Source: an uncultured Bacteroidales bacterium
Lineage (GTDB): Bacteria; Bacteroidota; Bacteroidia; Bacteroidales; Muribaculaceae
Assembly (NCBI GenBank): GCA_949289215.1
Contig: CASENC010000045.1
Coordinates: 1 to 57,339 of the forward strand
Direction of reading: 5' to 3'
DNA length: 57,339 nucleotides
Every line of letters starts with the position of its first letter. The first letter of the stretch is position 1. Shown piece after piece: positions 1-8,585 of this stretch. Made by a program: the position numbers and the translations under genes. The notes beneath the pieces are model-generated. The model made no database searches, was not told the DNA's origin, and saw nothing but the letters and a program-made list of their open reading frames with translations.

Positions 1-868
1 ACGCAAAGGCGTTCAACAGACTGAACGGGTTGTAAACATCGGTCATCTCCTCACTGAAATGGTATCCGTCATACTGCCGCTTCAACGACTCCTTCATTTC
101 CTCCTCACTCATGCGTTGACGTGCCGCCATTCCTCTTATCGACTCCGAAAAATAATGCTCCAGTTCTGCCTGGGTGATGCCGCACAAGGCCTCGTAACGG
201 GGATCCATGCTGATGTCGGCAGGCTGGTTGAAACCGCTGAACACGCTTACCTGTGAAAACTTAGTCACTCCGGTCAACAGCACAAACTGCAGGTCGCTGT
301 CGGCTGCCTTGAACACCGAATAGAATCCCTTCAATATCTCCCGGTTACGGTCTTCGAGCAACCTTTCCCCTCCGGCTACAGCAACTTTGATATCGGTATC
401 CAGTACATCGAGTATCGGCTTGTCATACTCGTCAACAAGCACTACGCACCGACGGCCGCTGCACTCATGCGCCCGTTGCAGAACATAGGCAAAACGTGAA
501 CCCAGGCTCTTGGCCTCATCCTTGCGGCCATATTCTTTTTCCCACGATGCTATCGACTCTTCTATCTTCGCTTCCAACACCCCGGGAACGGTAAAATCCT
601 CCCCGTTGAAATCAAAATGGAATACCGGATACTCTTTCCATTCCTTTTCCAGCGAATCGATGGCAAGACCACGGAACAATTCCTTGCGTCCGAGAAAATA
701 ATTCTTTAACGTGGACACAAGCAAGCTCTTGCCAAAACGGCGTGGCCGGCTCAGGAAATATATCTTTCCTTGTGTCACCAAGTCATATATCAGCGCCGTC
801 TTGTCAACATAAACGTAACCGTCACCGATTATCTGCTCAAAGCTCTGTATGCCTATTGGATATTTCAT
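1..868 (-). CDS. AAA-ATPase-like / PD-(D/E)XK nuclease-family protein, 3' part outside window
   Basis: The leftward frame opens with ATG at 866-868 and stays open to the left edge, so the C-terminal part is missing. It begins MKYPIGIQSFEQIIGDGYVY and has a Walker A-like motif RPRRFGKSLL at about residues 41-50 and a Walker B-like VLVDEYDKP near residue 145. This is the layout of the large Bacteroidota family annotated as AAA family ATPase/DUF1703, whose complete members (about 510-580 residues) end in a PD-(D/E)XK nuclease domain. That end is not visible here. The cellular job of the family is not firmly known; defence or mobile-element roles are only suggested. It is transcribed from its own promoter at 889-920. 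Confidence 0.85.
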   Translation of the reverse strand, partial: MKYPIGIQSFEQIIGDGYVYVDKTALIYDLVTQGKIYFLSRPRRFGKSLLVSTLKNYFLGRKELFRGLAIDSLEKEWKEYPVFHFDFNGEDFTVPGVLEAKIEESIASWEKEYGRKDEAKSLGSRFAYVLQRAHECSGRRCVVLVDEYDKPILDVLDTDIKVAVAGGERLLEDRNREILKGFYSVFKAADSDLQFVLLTGVTKFSQVSVFSGFNQPADISMDPRYEALCGITQAELEHYFSESIRGMAARQRMSEEEMKESLKRQYDGYHFSEEMTDVYNPFSLLNAFA

Positions 869-888
869 GACACATTCTTTTTATATTA

Positions 889-920
889 CAAATATAACAC
901 AAACCCGGCTCAATCACAAA
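889..920 (-). promoter_or_regulatory. Bacteroidota-type promoter of the AAA-ATPase gene
   Basis: On the minus strand TTTG (920-917), 20 nt, then TATATTTG (896-889) matches the -33/-7 consensus TTTG-N19-22-TAnnTTTG. The -7 box lies 20 nt before the ATG. Confidence 0.7.
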
Positions 921-1016
921 TCGGACCAAAACACGCACCGGCCAAAATAGTTAAACAGAATTAAATCATGCTCAAATTCAAATATTTATTATTATCATTG
1001 CAAACAAATAAACACG

Positions 1017-1922
1017 ATGAAGATTATCCTGAAAATATTGTTGCCATTAATTACTTTAGCGGCCGGAGCTCAAGAGATGCCGTTGCGTGTTACCGAAATA
1101 CGGCCACCGCAATTAAGGCTTTATAATGGAGATTTCACACGTCCACCCTACACCCTTGCCATACCGCAGGCCACCACACAGAAACCTTCAATGGCAATGG
1201 AAGGCTTCCTTCAACATGGTGCCACAAAAGCTATCGACATATATTACGAATTGGCTCCACAACCCAACGATTACAATTTCTCCCGACAATTCAGCATTTA
1301 CAGTAATTACGCAACAGGAGCAATCACATCATGGCAAGGAGGAGGCATATATGCTTCAAGTACCATGAATACATTTCCCGGAATGGGCAACATTGCCACA
1401 GGCTCTATTTCATTATTCCAAGACTTCGAACGCTTCTCGATAGCTGGCTCGATAACCGGAGCCAAATATCACCTTGACAATCGGTTATACAACAATTACG
1501 GCATATCGGGGCAACTGTCTTACCGGTTAAACGACCGGCTCACACTTAACGCCTTCGGCAGTTACCAACAAAACGGCGGATTATACCACTCGATGGCAAC
1601 AATGCCATATTTGTCCCGTTCAAGCTACGGAGCTACCATGGGAGTACAAGTCAACGATAATTTTTCGATGGAAATGGGTGCCCAACGATATTACGACCCT
1701 TACAGCCACAAATGGATGACAGTTCCCATTCTTATTCCGCAACTCAATATTAACGGCAGCAAATTCGGTGTCGATGTAGGAGGTTTGCTCTTTCAAATCC
1801 TTCATTCACTATTGCACGATTACACCGAGCACGGGCAATTCGGACCGGCAAACACACCGGTCGGTCCCCCTCAGCGTGGCGGTAAACCGTTCTTGCAAAA
1901 GGCATCTTCACGACACCGATAG
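1017..1922 (+). CDS. hypothetical secreted/outer-membrane protein
   Basis: 301 residues beginning with a signal peptide (MKIILKILLPLITLAAGAQ). The mature part is rich in alternating aromatic and polar residues (for example FSIAGSITGAKYHLDNRLYNNYG and LTLNAFGSYQQ segments), as in small outer-membrane beta-barrels of Bacteroidota. The last 40 residues are Pro/Gly rich and end with basic residues. No named family is recognised. The stop codon abuts the stop of the convergent ACT-domain gene with no spacer. A weak -7-like TATCATTG lies at 993-1000. Confidence 0.75.
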   Translation: MKIILKILLPLITLAAGAQEMPLRVTEIRPPQLRLYNGDFTRPPYTLAIPQATTQKPSMAMEGFLQHGATKAIDIYYELAPQPNDYNFSRQFSIYSNYATGAITSWQGGGIYASSTMNTFPGMGNIATGSISLFQDFERFSIAGSITGAKYHLDNRLYNNYGISGQLSYRLNDRLTLNAFGSYQQNGGLYHSMATMPYLSRSSYGATMGVQVNDNFSMEMGAQRYYDPYSHKWMTVPILIPQLNINGSKFGVDVGGLLFQILHSLLHDYTEHGQFGPANTPVGPPQRGGKPFLQKASSRHR

Positions 1923-2351
1923 TCACTCATCACCGTGCAACAATTCCTTGAAATGCGCCATCAGCACCGACTTTGCCAATGCTGCCTCATCACATTTTAT
2001 AACGGCAGTACCACCTTGGGTGGCTTCTTGCGCGAAAGCATAAATATAATCAATATTTATGTCGTGTTCGGCCAACAATTGCAAAGATTTATGCAATGCT
2101 CCGGCAACATTTTTCACTTGCAAACATAATACATCTTCCTGCACCACGCGATATCCGTGATTTTGCAAAATATTACAGGCAAGCGTTATACGGTCAACCA
2201 CAAAATGAACCCTTCCATTTTCGCGATTACCGCTCGCCGTCATGGCCAATATGTTCACTGCATGACGCGACAATATACCGGTTACCCCGGCAAGCGAACC
2301 AGGATGGTCATCATCAAACCCAACGGTTATTTGCTTAGTTTCAATTTCCAT
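1923..2351 (-). CDS. tandem ACT-domain protein
   Basis: 142 residues if started at the ATG at 2351; an upstream GTG at 2357 adds two residues and is less likely. Two ACT-type beta-alpha-beta units follow each other: residues about 5-70 (DDHPGSLAGVTGILSRHAVNI) and about 75-140 (VKNVAGALHKSLQLLAEHDINI). ACT domains bind amino acids or other small ligands. Stand-alone two-ACT proteins of this size in Bacteroidota are usually labelled amino-acid-binding proteins, and the ligand is unknown. It lies 27 nt downstream of the histidine kinase gene and is probably cotranscribed with it. Confidence 0.85.
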   Translation of the reverse strand: MEIETKQITVGFDDDHPGSLAGVTGILSRHAVNILAMTASGNRENGRVHFVVDRITLACNILQNHGYRVVQEDVLCLQVKNVAGALHKSLQLLAEHDINIDYIYAFAQEATQGGTAVIKCDEAALAKSVLMAHFKELLHGDE

Positions 2352-2378
2352 AATCACGTTTCCACATAAAACAAAAAA

Positions 2379-4700
2379 CTACACCTTTACGACAGCCTTA
2401 CAATGCATCGTACAATAGAACGTAGAACCCTCGCCTTTCTTCGATGTAAACCACACCTTGCCTCCGGTTCTGTCGGCAAGAGCCTTCAATATCGCCAATT
2501 CCAATCCTGAACCTTGCTCAAAGGTATCAATTTTTTCAAAACGGCGGAATACTTTATCAAAATTTTCTTCATCTATGCCCACTCCGGTATCTTCCACCGC
2601 TATAGTCACCCCTTGCTCATCGTCATAAGCATAACTCATTTTCACATGGCCTTTTCCGGTATTTTTGATAGCATTGGTCATAAAGGTGATTATAACCCTA
2701 TTCACCATACGTACGTCAAGCGTGACAATACAACTCTTATACGGATTATCCACAATCAGTTTCACTTCCGGATTTGTCAATTTCTGCGACATTTTGGCAG
2801 CCATTTCATTGAAATCATCAGAAAGATCAAACGTGGATGGGAACAACTCAAACGTTCCTGCCTCGATACTCGACATATCAAGTATGTCATTTATCAGCGA
2901 CAACAACCTGGCCGACCCGTTATTTATTATCTCGATATATTGCGTTCGTTCTTCTTCAGTTGCATCTTGCAACAACGATGAGAAACCTACAATGGCATTG
3001 AGCGGCGTGCGTATCTCGTGGCTCATGTTATCAAGGAATTGCGACTTCAGCTTGTCGGCCGCTTCGGCCTTTTCCTTTGCCTGTTCAAGGTCGAGCTGAA
3101 TTTTAATCAATTCGGTATTATCCTTGCGTATGCCGGTATAAAGCACCACCTTGCCGTCATCGTCATAATCCATGGCACGCACCATCATCGTTGCATAACG
3201 CTTTTCATCACTACCGGGATAACAAAAAGTCACATCTTTGGAGAACTCTGCGACTTCAGCCTTGTTCATTATGTCATATACAGGTTTGAATGCAGGCATA
3301 TTGGTTAAATAGGTATCAGCGTCAAGAGTCATCTCCTCGGTCATTTTATACCCATTACGCACCGTAACCCGCTTGCGCACCACATCATAATCAAATTGCG
3401 AAATGCCGGTATTCTTCAATGCCATGTCCATTCGTTCATGATACCGTTTAAGCTCAATACTGTTGACATATGTATCATGCACATCTTTCTTCACCCAATA
3501 CAATTTGGCATTACCCTTTTCGTCCTGTAATTCTTTTGAGAACAGAGTATTATACCTGTACTTCGGCTTATCAGACGTACCGTCATCAGGAGACTTCATG
3601 CGCACCACTATTTCGTCATATTCACCTTTCCCCTTACGGGCATTGTCGATATTCTTCAAAACAATCAACCGGTCTTTAGGATGTATCTGTTCAAGGACGT
3701 CGGTTATTGTTTTCTGCGACAACACCTCTCCCGTAGGGGAAATGCTGGTAAACATCATTGTGAACAAATCTATCTCGCTGCCTTCAAAACCGCCGGCACC
3801 CATCAATATCGACAAGCGATCACGCTCTTTGCGCAACAATCGACGGCTGTTGCGCAGATTGTGCACCATTCTCGCTATGACATACACAACCACAAGCAGT
3901 ATCACCACCGAAACTGCCACAAGTATATAGAAATAGCGTTCGTAAAAATTGGTTTTCAGAAGCCATTTGTTATAAATGCGGTCATATGTACCATCGCGCC
4001 TCATGCGCGTCAATTCACCGGTAATTTCATCGGCAAGGTCTTCGTTGTTAGCTACAATCCTCATCTCCGACGGAGGTATGTTCATGGGTTGCAACACCAC
4101 ATTTTCAATTCCTTTCTTTTCCAATATATAACGTGCAACATAAAACCGCGCGACAATCGCATCATACTTTCCCTCGGAGAGATCCCTAAAAGCCTGTTCA
4201 GGATTGGAGAAATAGACGATTTCAGAGTTGAACAACGAGTCGCTGCGCGCATACACCTCGGCCTTGGCCCCCCTCATGAAGCCCACGGTTTTACCCTGCA
4301 AATCACTGAAGCTTGAATAATTGTCTTCCTTGCGGCTTGCAATAGACAGATACATCAGCACAATTATGTTACTCTGATTTAGCAATACAGGATTAACGTT
4401 AAGGTTCTCCACTCCGGGAACCACATCCACTTTCCCCTCATTGAAACGCTTGATAACCGAATCCTGGCTGCCCAATTTTATGGTATAATCATAGCCCAAG
4501 CGTTCCATGACGTTGCTTATGAGTTCCACACTGAACCCCGCAGGATTGCCATCACCATCATAAAACTCCATGGGTGGCATGGAATCCAAACCCTCTATCG
4601 TTATATGTCGTCGGGCATAACCGGTTTGAGATAACAACACTACGACCAGCAGCAATAAAAAGCCCGATATGCGGGTAATAAACCGCTTTTCTTCATTCAT
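2379..4700 (-). CDS. histidine kinase with periplasmic solute-binding sensor domain
   Basis: 773 residues. Order: N-terminal signal/anchor helix (residues 10-30), a SBP_bac_3-type periplasmic domain (about 32-250, with PPMEFYDGDGNPAGFSVEL), a transmembrane helix (about 255-277), one or more PAS-like segments (about 290-540), a HisKA domain with H561 in SHEIRTPLNAIVGF, and a HATPase_c domain with N-box NAIKNTGKG and G1 box EDTGVGID. The G2 box reads GSGLELAI where GTGLGLAI is usual. No receiver domain is fused and no response regulator is seen nearby, so its partner is unknown. It should sense a small periplasmic ligand. It overlaps the end of the upstream glycosyltransferase gene by 8 nt, so the two are translationally close. 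Confidence 0.92.
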   Translation of the reverse strand: MNEEKRFITRISGFLLLLVVVLLSQTGYARRHITIEGLDSMPPMEFYDGDGNPAGFSVELISNVMERLGYDYTIKLGSQDSVIKRFNEGKVDVVPGVENLNVNPVLLNQSNIIVLMYLSIASRKEDNYSSFSDLQGKTVGFMRGAKAEVYARSDSLFNSEIVYFSNPEQAFRDLSEGKYDAIVARFYVARYILEKKGIENVVLQPMNIPPSEMRIVANNEDLADEITGELTRMRRDGTYDRIYNKWLLKTNFYERYFYILVAVSVVILLVVVYVIARMVHNLRNSRRLLRKERDRLSILMGAGGFEGSEIDLFTMMFTSISPTGEVLSQKTITDVLEQIHPKDRLIVLKNIDNARKGKGEYDEIVVRMKSPDDGTSDKPKYRYNTLFSKELQDEKGNAKLYWVKKDVHDTYVNSIELKRYHERMDMALKNTGISQFDYDVVRKRVTVRNGYKMTEEMTLDADTYLTNMPAFKPVYDIMNKAEVAEFSKDVTFCYPGSDEKRYATMMVRAMDYDDDGKVVLYTGIRKDNTELIKIQLDLEQAKEKAEAADKLKSQFLDNMSHEIRTPLNAIVGFSSLLQDATEEERTQYIEIINNGSARLLSLINDILDMSSIEAGTFELFPSTFDLSDDFNEMAAKMSQKLTNPEVKLIVDNPYKSCIVTLDVRMVNRVIITFMTNAIKNTGKGHVKMSYAYDDEQGVTIAVEDTGVGIDEENFDKVFRRFEKIDTFEQGSGLELAILKALADRTGGKVWFTSKKGEGSTFYCTMHCKAVVKV

Positions 4701-5463
4701 TTTTACAATACTCTTTTTTACGCCGTTTCTCCCTTAGGTAACGAGGAATAAAAGACAAATGCCGAAATATAGTAGGAAAAGTGCCATAATAACGACACAT
4801 TATGTTAAATCGTTCTTTAAGTGATGCCCGGTGATTGCGCTCGGTGGTTCCGGCTGCAATCGTCAAAAAATCTATTATAGGTTTTTCCCCCAGGTAGCCG
4901 TTGCCATGGCTTTGCCGCAGGCAACGTATGCACCATTCATAATCGGCCGAAAAACGGTAACACAGGTCAAACTGCGGCGCAATGCCGCGGCGCACGACAA
5001 ATGCCTGATGGCACACCAACATTCCATGCTTGAAACTGTTGGCCGTAAGATGCTCGGGAGCCGTCAGGTGCCTTGCCCCTATCACGCGGCGGCCGGCATC
5101 GACCAGGCGCGTCTGCCCATACAATATGTCGTAATTTCCGCTACGGGCTTTATCGGCAAGACGGGACAATACATCATCACCGGCAAATGCGTCACCGGCA
5201 TTAAGGAATATAAGGTATTCACCGCAAGCCAGCTTTATACCCTTGTTCATGGCATCATACAGTCCGCGGTCGGGTTCGCTGACAATGCGCAACGGTTCTA
5301 TGCCCGATGCCTTCACCCGGGCGAGAGTATCATCGCCCGATGCGCCATCAACCACGATATATTCATAACCGCCAAACGATTGCCGCCTAATACTTTCAAG
5401 CGTTGGGGAAATTACCCCTCCCGCATTATAAGTTACCGTTATTATGCTAAAAAGCCGCTCCAT
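4693..5463 (-). CDS. family 2 glycosyltransferase
   Basis: 256 residues from the ATG at 5463; an in-frame TTG at 5475 is a less likely start. It opens with FSIITVTYNAGGVISPTLES and contains YIVVDGASGDDT and EPDRGLYDAMNKG, the nucleotide-sugar and metal-binding pattern of GT2 (WcaA-like) enzymes, followed by the acceptor-side part HQAFVVRRG and FSADYEWCIRCLR. It probably adds a sugar to a surface glycan; donor and acceptor are unknown. It has no transmembrane segment. It is first of a leftward group with the sensor kinase (8-nt overlap) and the ACT protein. Confidence 0.92.
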   Translation of the reverse strand: MERLFSIITVTYNAGGVISPTLESIRRQSFGGYEYIVVDGASGDDTLARVKASGIEPLRIVSEPDRGLYDAMNKGIKLACGEYLIFLNAGDAFAGDDVLSRLADKARSGNYDILYGQTRLVDAGRRVIGARHLTAPEHLTANSFKHGMLVCHQAFVVRRGIAPQFDLCYRFSADYEWCIRCLRQSHGNGYLGEKPIIDFLTIAAGTTERNHRASLKERFNIMCRYYGTFPTIFRHLSFIPRYLREKRRKKEYCKNE

Positions 5464-5893
5464 AAAATCGAGCAATACATTACTTGCTGTTTTGATTAAT
5501 TGATAAACCTATTTCGACTATACGAAAAAAGCTGCCCGATTTCACGACATATCTTCAAGTTTATGAGTGAAATCAACACAGTTTCCAGACATAAATTTCA
5601 AGACTTCCGCCCCTAAAAGGCGTGTCCTTTTCCACTAATATATGCAAATATAATACTAATTTTATTTATGGCAAATTTACCCCCCCCTGTTAACATTTGT
5701 TAAATCACATAATCCCGTTAAAAACAATATTGCCCTAAACAGCACGTTTATTTTATCCAAAAATCCCTTCGCTTGACAAGTGACAAAATAAAATAATCGG
5801 TCGATTTTTTATTTATTTCAGCATTAACCGTTATTTTACAATACATTACATCTTCAGCCCACGCTTCGTTGCACAAAAAAACGCGTTCGGAAG
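5464..5893. other. intergenic region without a recognised gene
   Basis: About 430 nt between the divergent glycosyltransferase and ferredoxin genes. It is AT-rich, with several stop codons in all frames and no convincing coding region or RNA fold. A weak minus-strand -7-like box (TAGGTTTA, near 5504-5511) could serve the glycosyltransferase group. Confidence 0.4.
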
Positions 5894-5923
5894 TTGTCGG
5901 TATAAAAAAAATCTGTACATTTG
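5894..5923 (+). promoter_or_regulatory. promoter of the ferredoxin gene
   Basis: TTG at 5894-5896, 19 nt, TACATTTG at 5916-5923: a perfect TAnnTTTG box with standard spacing. Transcription should start near 5930, giving a leader of about 40 nt before the ATG at 5972. Confidence 0.8.
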
Positions 5924-5971
5924 CAGCAATGTTTGTTTAATCTGTTTAATCAATTTAATTTTTCTACTACA

Positions 5972-6139
5972 ATGGCACATGTTATTACCGACGCTTGCGT
6001 TGCCTGCGGCACTTGCATGAGTGTTTGCCCGGTTGACGCTATCTCTGAAGGCGACATCTATCACATTGACCCCGATAAGTGCATCGACTGCGGCAGCTGC
6101 GCAGCATCTTGCCCGAGCGACGCCATCACCGAAGGTTAA
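5972..6139 (+). CDS. 2[4Fe-4S] ferredoxin
   Basis: 55 residues starting MAHVITDACVACGTC. Two clostridial-type cluster motifs are complete: Cys 9, 12, 15 and 19, and Cys 37, 40, 43 and 47, each CxxCxxCxxxCP. The protein is a cytosolic low-potential electron carrier, expected to serve reactions such as pyruvate:ferredoxin oxidoreductase in anaerobes. The ATG at 5972 is chosen because the upstream in-frame extension begins with a TTG inside the -7 box and could not be transcribed from it. It is followed by a strong terminator-like hairpin, so it is probably mainly monocistronic. Confidence 0.95.
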   Translation: MAHVITDACVACGTCMSVCPVDAISEGDIYHIDPDKCIDCGSCAASCPSDAITEG

Positions 6140-6180
6140 TACACGGTAAAAGAACTCCCCCACCGGGGGGTTAGGTCATT

Positions 6181-6220
6181 CACCATTGCCACAGCATCGT
6201 CTCAGGCAATGGTGTTTTTA
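6181..6220 (+). terminator. strong intrinsic terminator after the ferredoxin gene, directly before xpt
   Basis: A perfect 10-bp stem, caccattgcc (6181-6190) with ggcaatggtg (6205-6214), has a 14-nt loop and is followed at once by TTTTTA. It ends only 14 nt before the xpt start codon, so it can either end the ferredoxin transcript or attenuate xpt. Confidence 0.8.
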
Positions 6221-6233
6221 TATCGACATATTT

Positions 6234-6800
6234 ATGGAATTACTGAAGCAACGAATTTTGGAAGACGGCAAATGTTTCCCGGGTGGGATACTCAAGGTGG
6301 ACAGCTTCATCAACCACCAGATGGATCCCGACCTGATGTGCCACATAGGTGAAGAATTTGCACGGTTGTATGCCGGTAGCGGAGTGAATAAAATTGTCAC
6401 CATCGAAGCCAGCGGCATTGCACCGGCCATAATGACGGGAGCCGTGATGCACCTGCCGGTGGTGTTTGTCAAGAAAAAACAACCCAAGACAATGGAACAT
6501 ATGCTCACAACCGTCATACACTCGTTTACCAAAGATCGTGATTACACCGTGTGCATCAGTGCCGACTTCCTCACATCAGGCGACCGCATATTGTTCATCG
6601 ACGACTTCCTTGCTTATGGGAATGCCGCACTCGGCATCATCGACCTTGCCCGACAGGCCGGAGCTACCATAGAAGGTTTCGGCTTCATTATTGAAAAAGC
6701 ATTCCAAGGTGGAGGGGAACACCTGCGAGCAATGGGCTACAGGGTGGAAAGCCTTGCCCGCGTTGCTTCTCTCGATAACTGCCAAATATCATTGCTTTAA
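6234..6800 (+). CDS. xpt: xanthine phosphoribosyltransferase
   Basis: 188 residues from the ATG at 6234 ([20 protein letters not shown]), close to the 194 residues of the Bacillus enzyme. It carries [11 protein letters not shown] near the N-terminus, [11 protein letters not shown], and the PRPP-binding loop [13 protein letters not shown]. It converts xanthine plus PRPP to XMP in purine salvage in the cytosol. A longer frame from 6186 would start inside the terminator hairpin and is rejected. menD follows after 18 nt. No purine riboswitch is seen; the only leader structure is the hairpin at 6181-6220. Confidence 0.96.
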   Translation: MELLKQRILEDGKCFPGGILKVDSFINHQMDPDLMCHIGEEFARLYAGSGVNKIVTIEASGIAPAIMTGAVMHLPVVFVKKKQPKTMEHMLTTVIHSFTKDRDYTVCISADFLTSGDRILFIDDFLAYGNAALGIIDLARQAGATIEGFGFIIEKAFQGGGEHLRAMGYRVESLARVASLDNCQISLL

Positions 6801-6818
6801 ACATTCACACTACCAACG

Positions 6819-8534
6819 ATGGAAAAATATATGGGGAACTACACCGCCAAAACAACCTCGGCACACACGCAATGCCGGGAAATAGTGGAAATAATGATTG
6901 CTGCCGGAGTGCAACACGCAGTAGTGTCGCCCGGGTCACGCAATGCCCCGTTGCTAATTGCCCTTGCCCGTGAACCGCGCATTAAAAAATGGGTCATAAC
7001 CGACGAGCGCAGCGCAGCATTCGCAGCAATAGGTATTGCCCAACGGCTGCTGCAACCGGTGATGATAGTATGCACCTCGGGCTCGGCATTACTCGACTAT
7101 GCTCCGGCCGTATCAGAAGCATATTACAGGCAAATTCCCATCATCGTGGTATCGGCCGACAGGCCTCGCGAATGGATCGACCAAAACGACAGCCAAACCA
7201 TCAGGCAAGAAAAAGCATTGGCCGCGATAGTGAAACAAAGCTACAACTTGCCTGCGTCATGCGACAACGCCTCCGACCGATGGTATGCCAACCGCCTCAT
7301 CAACGATGCCGCCATCACGGCAACAACGCTACCTATGGGACCCGTACACATAAATGTGCCACTTGCCGACCCATTGTGCAACACCGTTCCGGTAACGGGA
7401 AACACACGTTTGATACGTCCGGTTGCGATAGAGCAGGCCGTAAATGAAACCGAGATAAGGCAATTGGCTGCAATATTTGCCCAAACCAAGCGGGTAATGA
7501 TTGTGGCCGGATTTCACCACCCGTCACAAAGGCTCAACAAAACATTGTCGGAGATTGCACGGCGCAGCAATGTGGCAATCCTGACAGAAACCATATCCAA
7601 CTTGCACAATGCCCTGTTCATCTCGGCTATCGACCGCACCCTTGGAGCCATGCCTTCGGGCGATGCGCCGCAATATGCGCCGCAATTGCTGATTACCATA
7701 GGTGGTGCATTAGTATCGAAAGTGGTGAAAAAATTCCTGCGCCGCTATCCTGTCATGCATGAATGGCGGGTAGGCGCAGACCTATGCACAATCGACACCA
7801 TGCAGCACCTGACGACTCGCATCAACTCGTCGGCCGAACTTTTCTTCAACCAATTAATCAAGGAATTGCCCACCGAAACCTGCCCCACGTCGGATTATGC
7901 CGAAAAGTGGCACCTGCTCGCCGACGATGCCATACGGTGGCACAACCAATATGTAGCAAATGCACCATGGTGCGACTTGAAGGCTTTTTCCATCATACTC
8001 CCGTCGATTCCCGCACACTACACGCTGCACCTTTCAAACGGCACTTGCATACGCTATGCACAACTATTCGGTTCGGCGATAACGCAACCATGCTATTGCA
8101 ACCGCGGAACATCGGGCATCGACGGCAGCACATCAACGGCACTCGGCACCTCGCTCGTTACTCCCGATGGAGAAACAGCCCTGCTCGTTACCGGCGACAT
8201 GAGTTTCGGCTACGACCTGGCCGGAATTACCTCGCAATACAATTCGGCAAAACTGAAAATCATAGTAATGTGCAATGGCGGCGGCAACATCTTCCGCTTC
8301 CTGAACGGAACTTCAGGCCTGCCCGAGCTTGAAAGGTATTTCGAGGTGGCGCGCACCGACCGCACTCGTGCTTTGGCTGCCGCATTTGAATTTGAATATT
8401 TCGAGGCTTGCGACGAAATATCATTACAACAAATGCTTCCCGAATTTTACAACTGCAATCGCCAAGCCATCATGGCAGTAAGAACACCTGCGCAAACCAA
8501 TGCCGAAATATTGCGCCAATACTTCAGAATGTAA
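6819..8534 (+). CDS. menD: 2-succinyl-5-enolpyruvyl-6-hydroxy-3-cyclohexene-1-carboxylate synthase
   Basis: 571 residues (or 567 from the ATG at 6831). ThDP-enzyme family marks are present: SPGSRNAPLL near residue 38, TDERSAAFAAIG, CTSGSALLDYAPAVSEAYY, SADRPREWIDQ, and in the C-terminal domain NRGTSGIDGSTSTALG and VTGDMSFGYDL (the GDG-like ThDP-Mg motif, here GDM as in MenD). It joins 2-oxoglutarate to isochorismate in menaquinone synthesis, which supplies quinone to respiratory complexes such as the Nqr encoded at 36954-42804. It lies in a rightward group xpt-menD-porZ with short spacers. Confidence 0.97.
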   Translation: MEKYMGNYTAKTTSAHTQCREIVEIMIAAGVQHAVVSPGSRNAPLLIALAREPRIKKWVITDERSAAFAAIGIAQRLLQPVMIVCTSGSALLDYAPAVSEAYYRQIPIIVVSADRPREWIDQNDSQTIRQEKALAAIVKQSYNLPASCDNASDRWYANRLINDAAITATTLPMGPVHINVPLADPLCNTVPVTGNTRLIRPVAIEQAVNETEIRQLAAIFAQTKRVMIVAGFHHPSQRLNKTLSEIARRSNVAILTETISNLHNALFISAIDRTLGAMPSGDAPQYAPQLLITIGGALVSKVVKKFLRRYPVMHEWRVGADLCTIDTMQHLTTRINSSAELFFNQLIKELPTETCPTSDYAEKWHLLADDAIRWHNQYVANAPWCDLKAFSIILPSIPAHYTLHLSNGTCIRYAQLFGSAITQPCYCNRGTSGIDGSTSTALGTSLVTPDGETALLVTGDMSFGYDLAGITSQYNSAKLKIIVMCNGGGNIFRFLNGTSGLPELERYFEVARTDRTRALAAAFEFEYFEACDEISLQQMLPEFYNCNRQAIMAVRTPAQTNAEILRQYFRM

Positions 8535-8585
8535 AACATGCACAATTTGTACCCTGCCATGACGTTATATTATAAACAGGATTTT

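Noticed and set aside
6140-6233. Purine riboswitch upstream of xpt
   Set aside because: The space is too short and lacks the conserved three-way junction; only a plain terminator hairpin is present.
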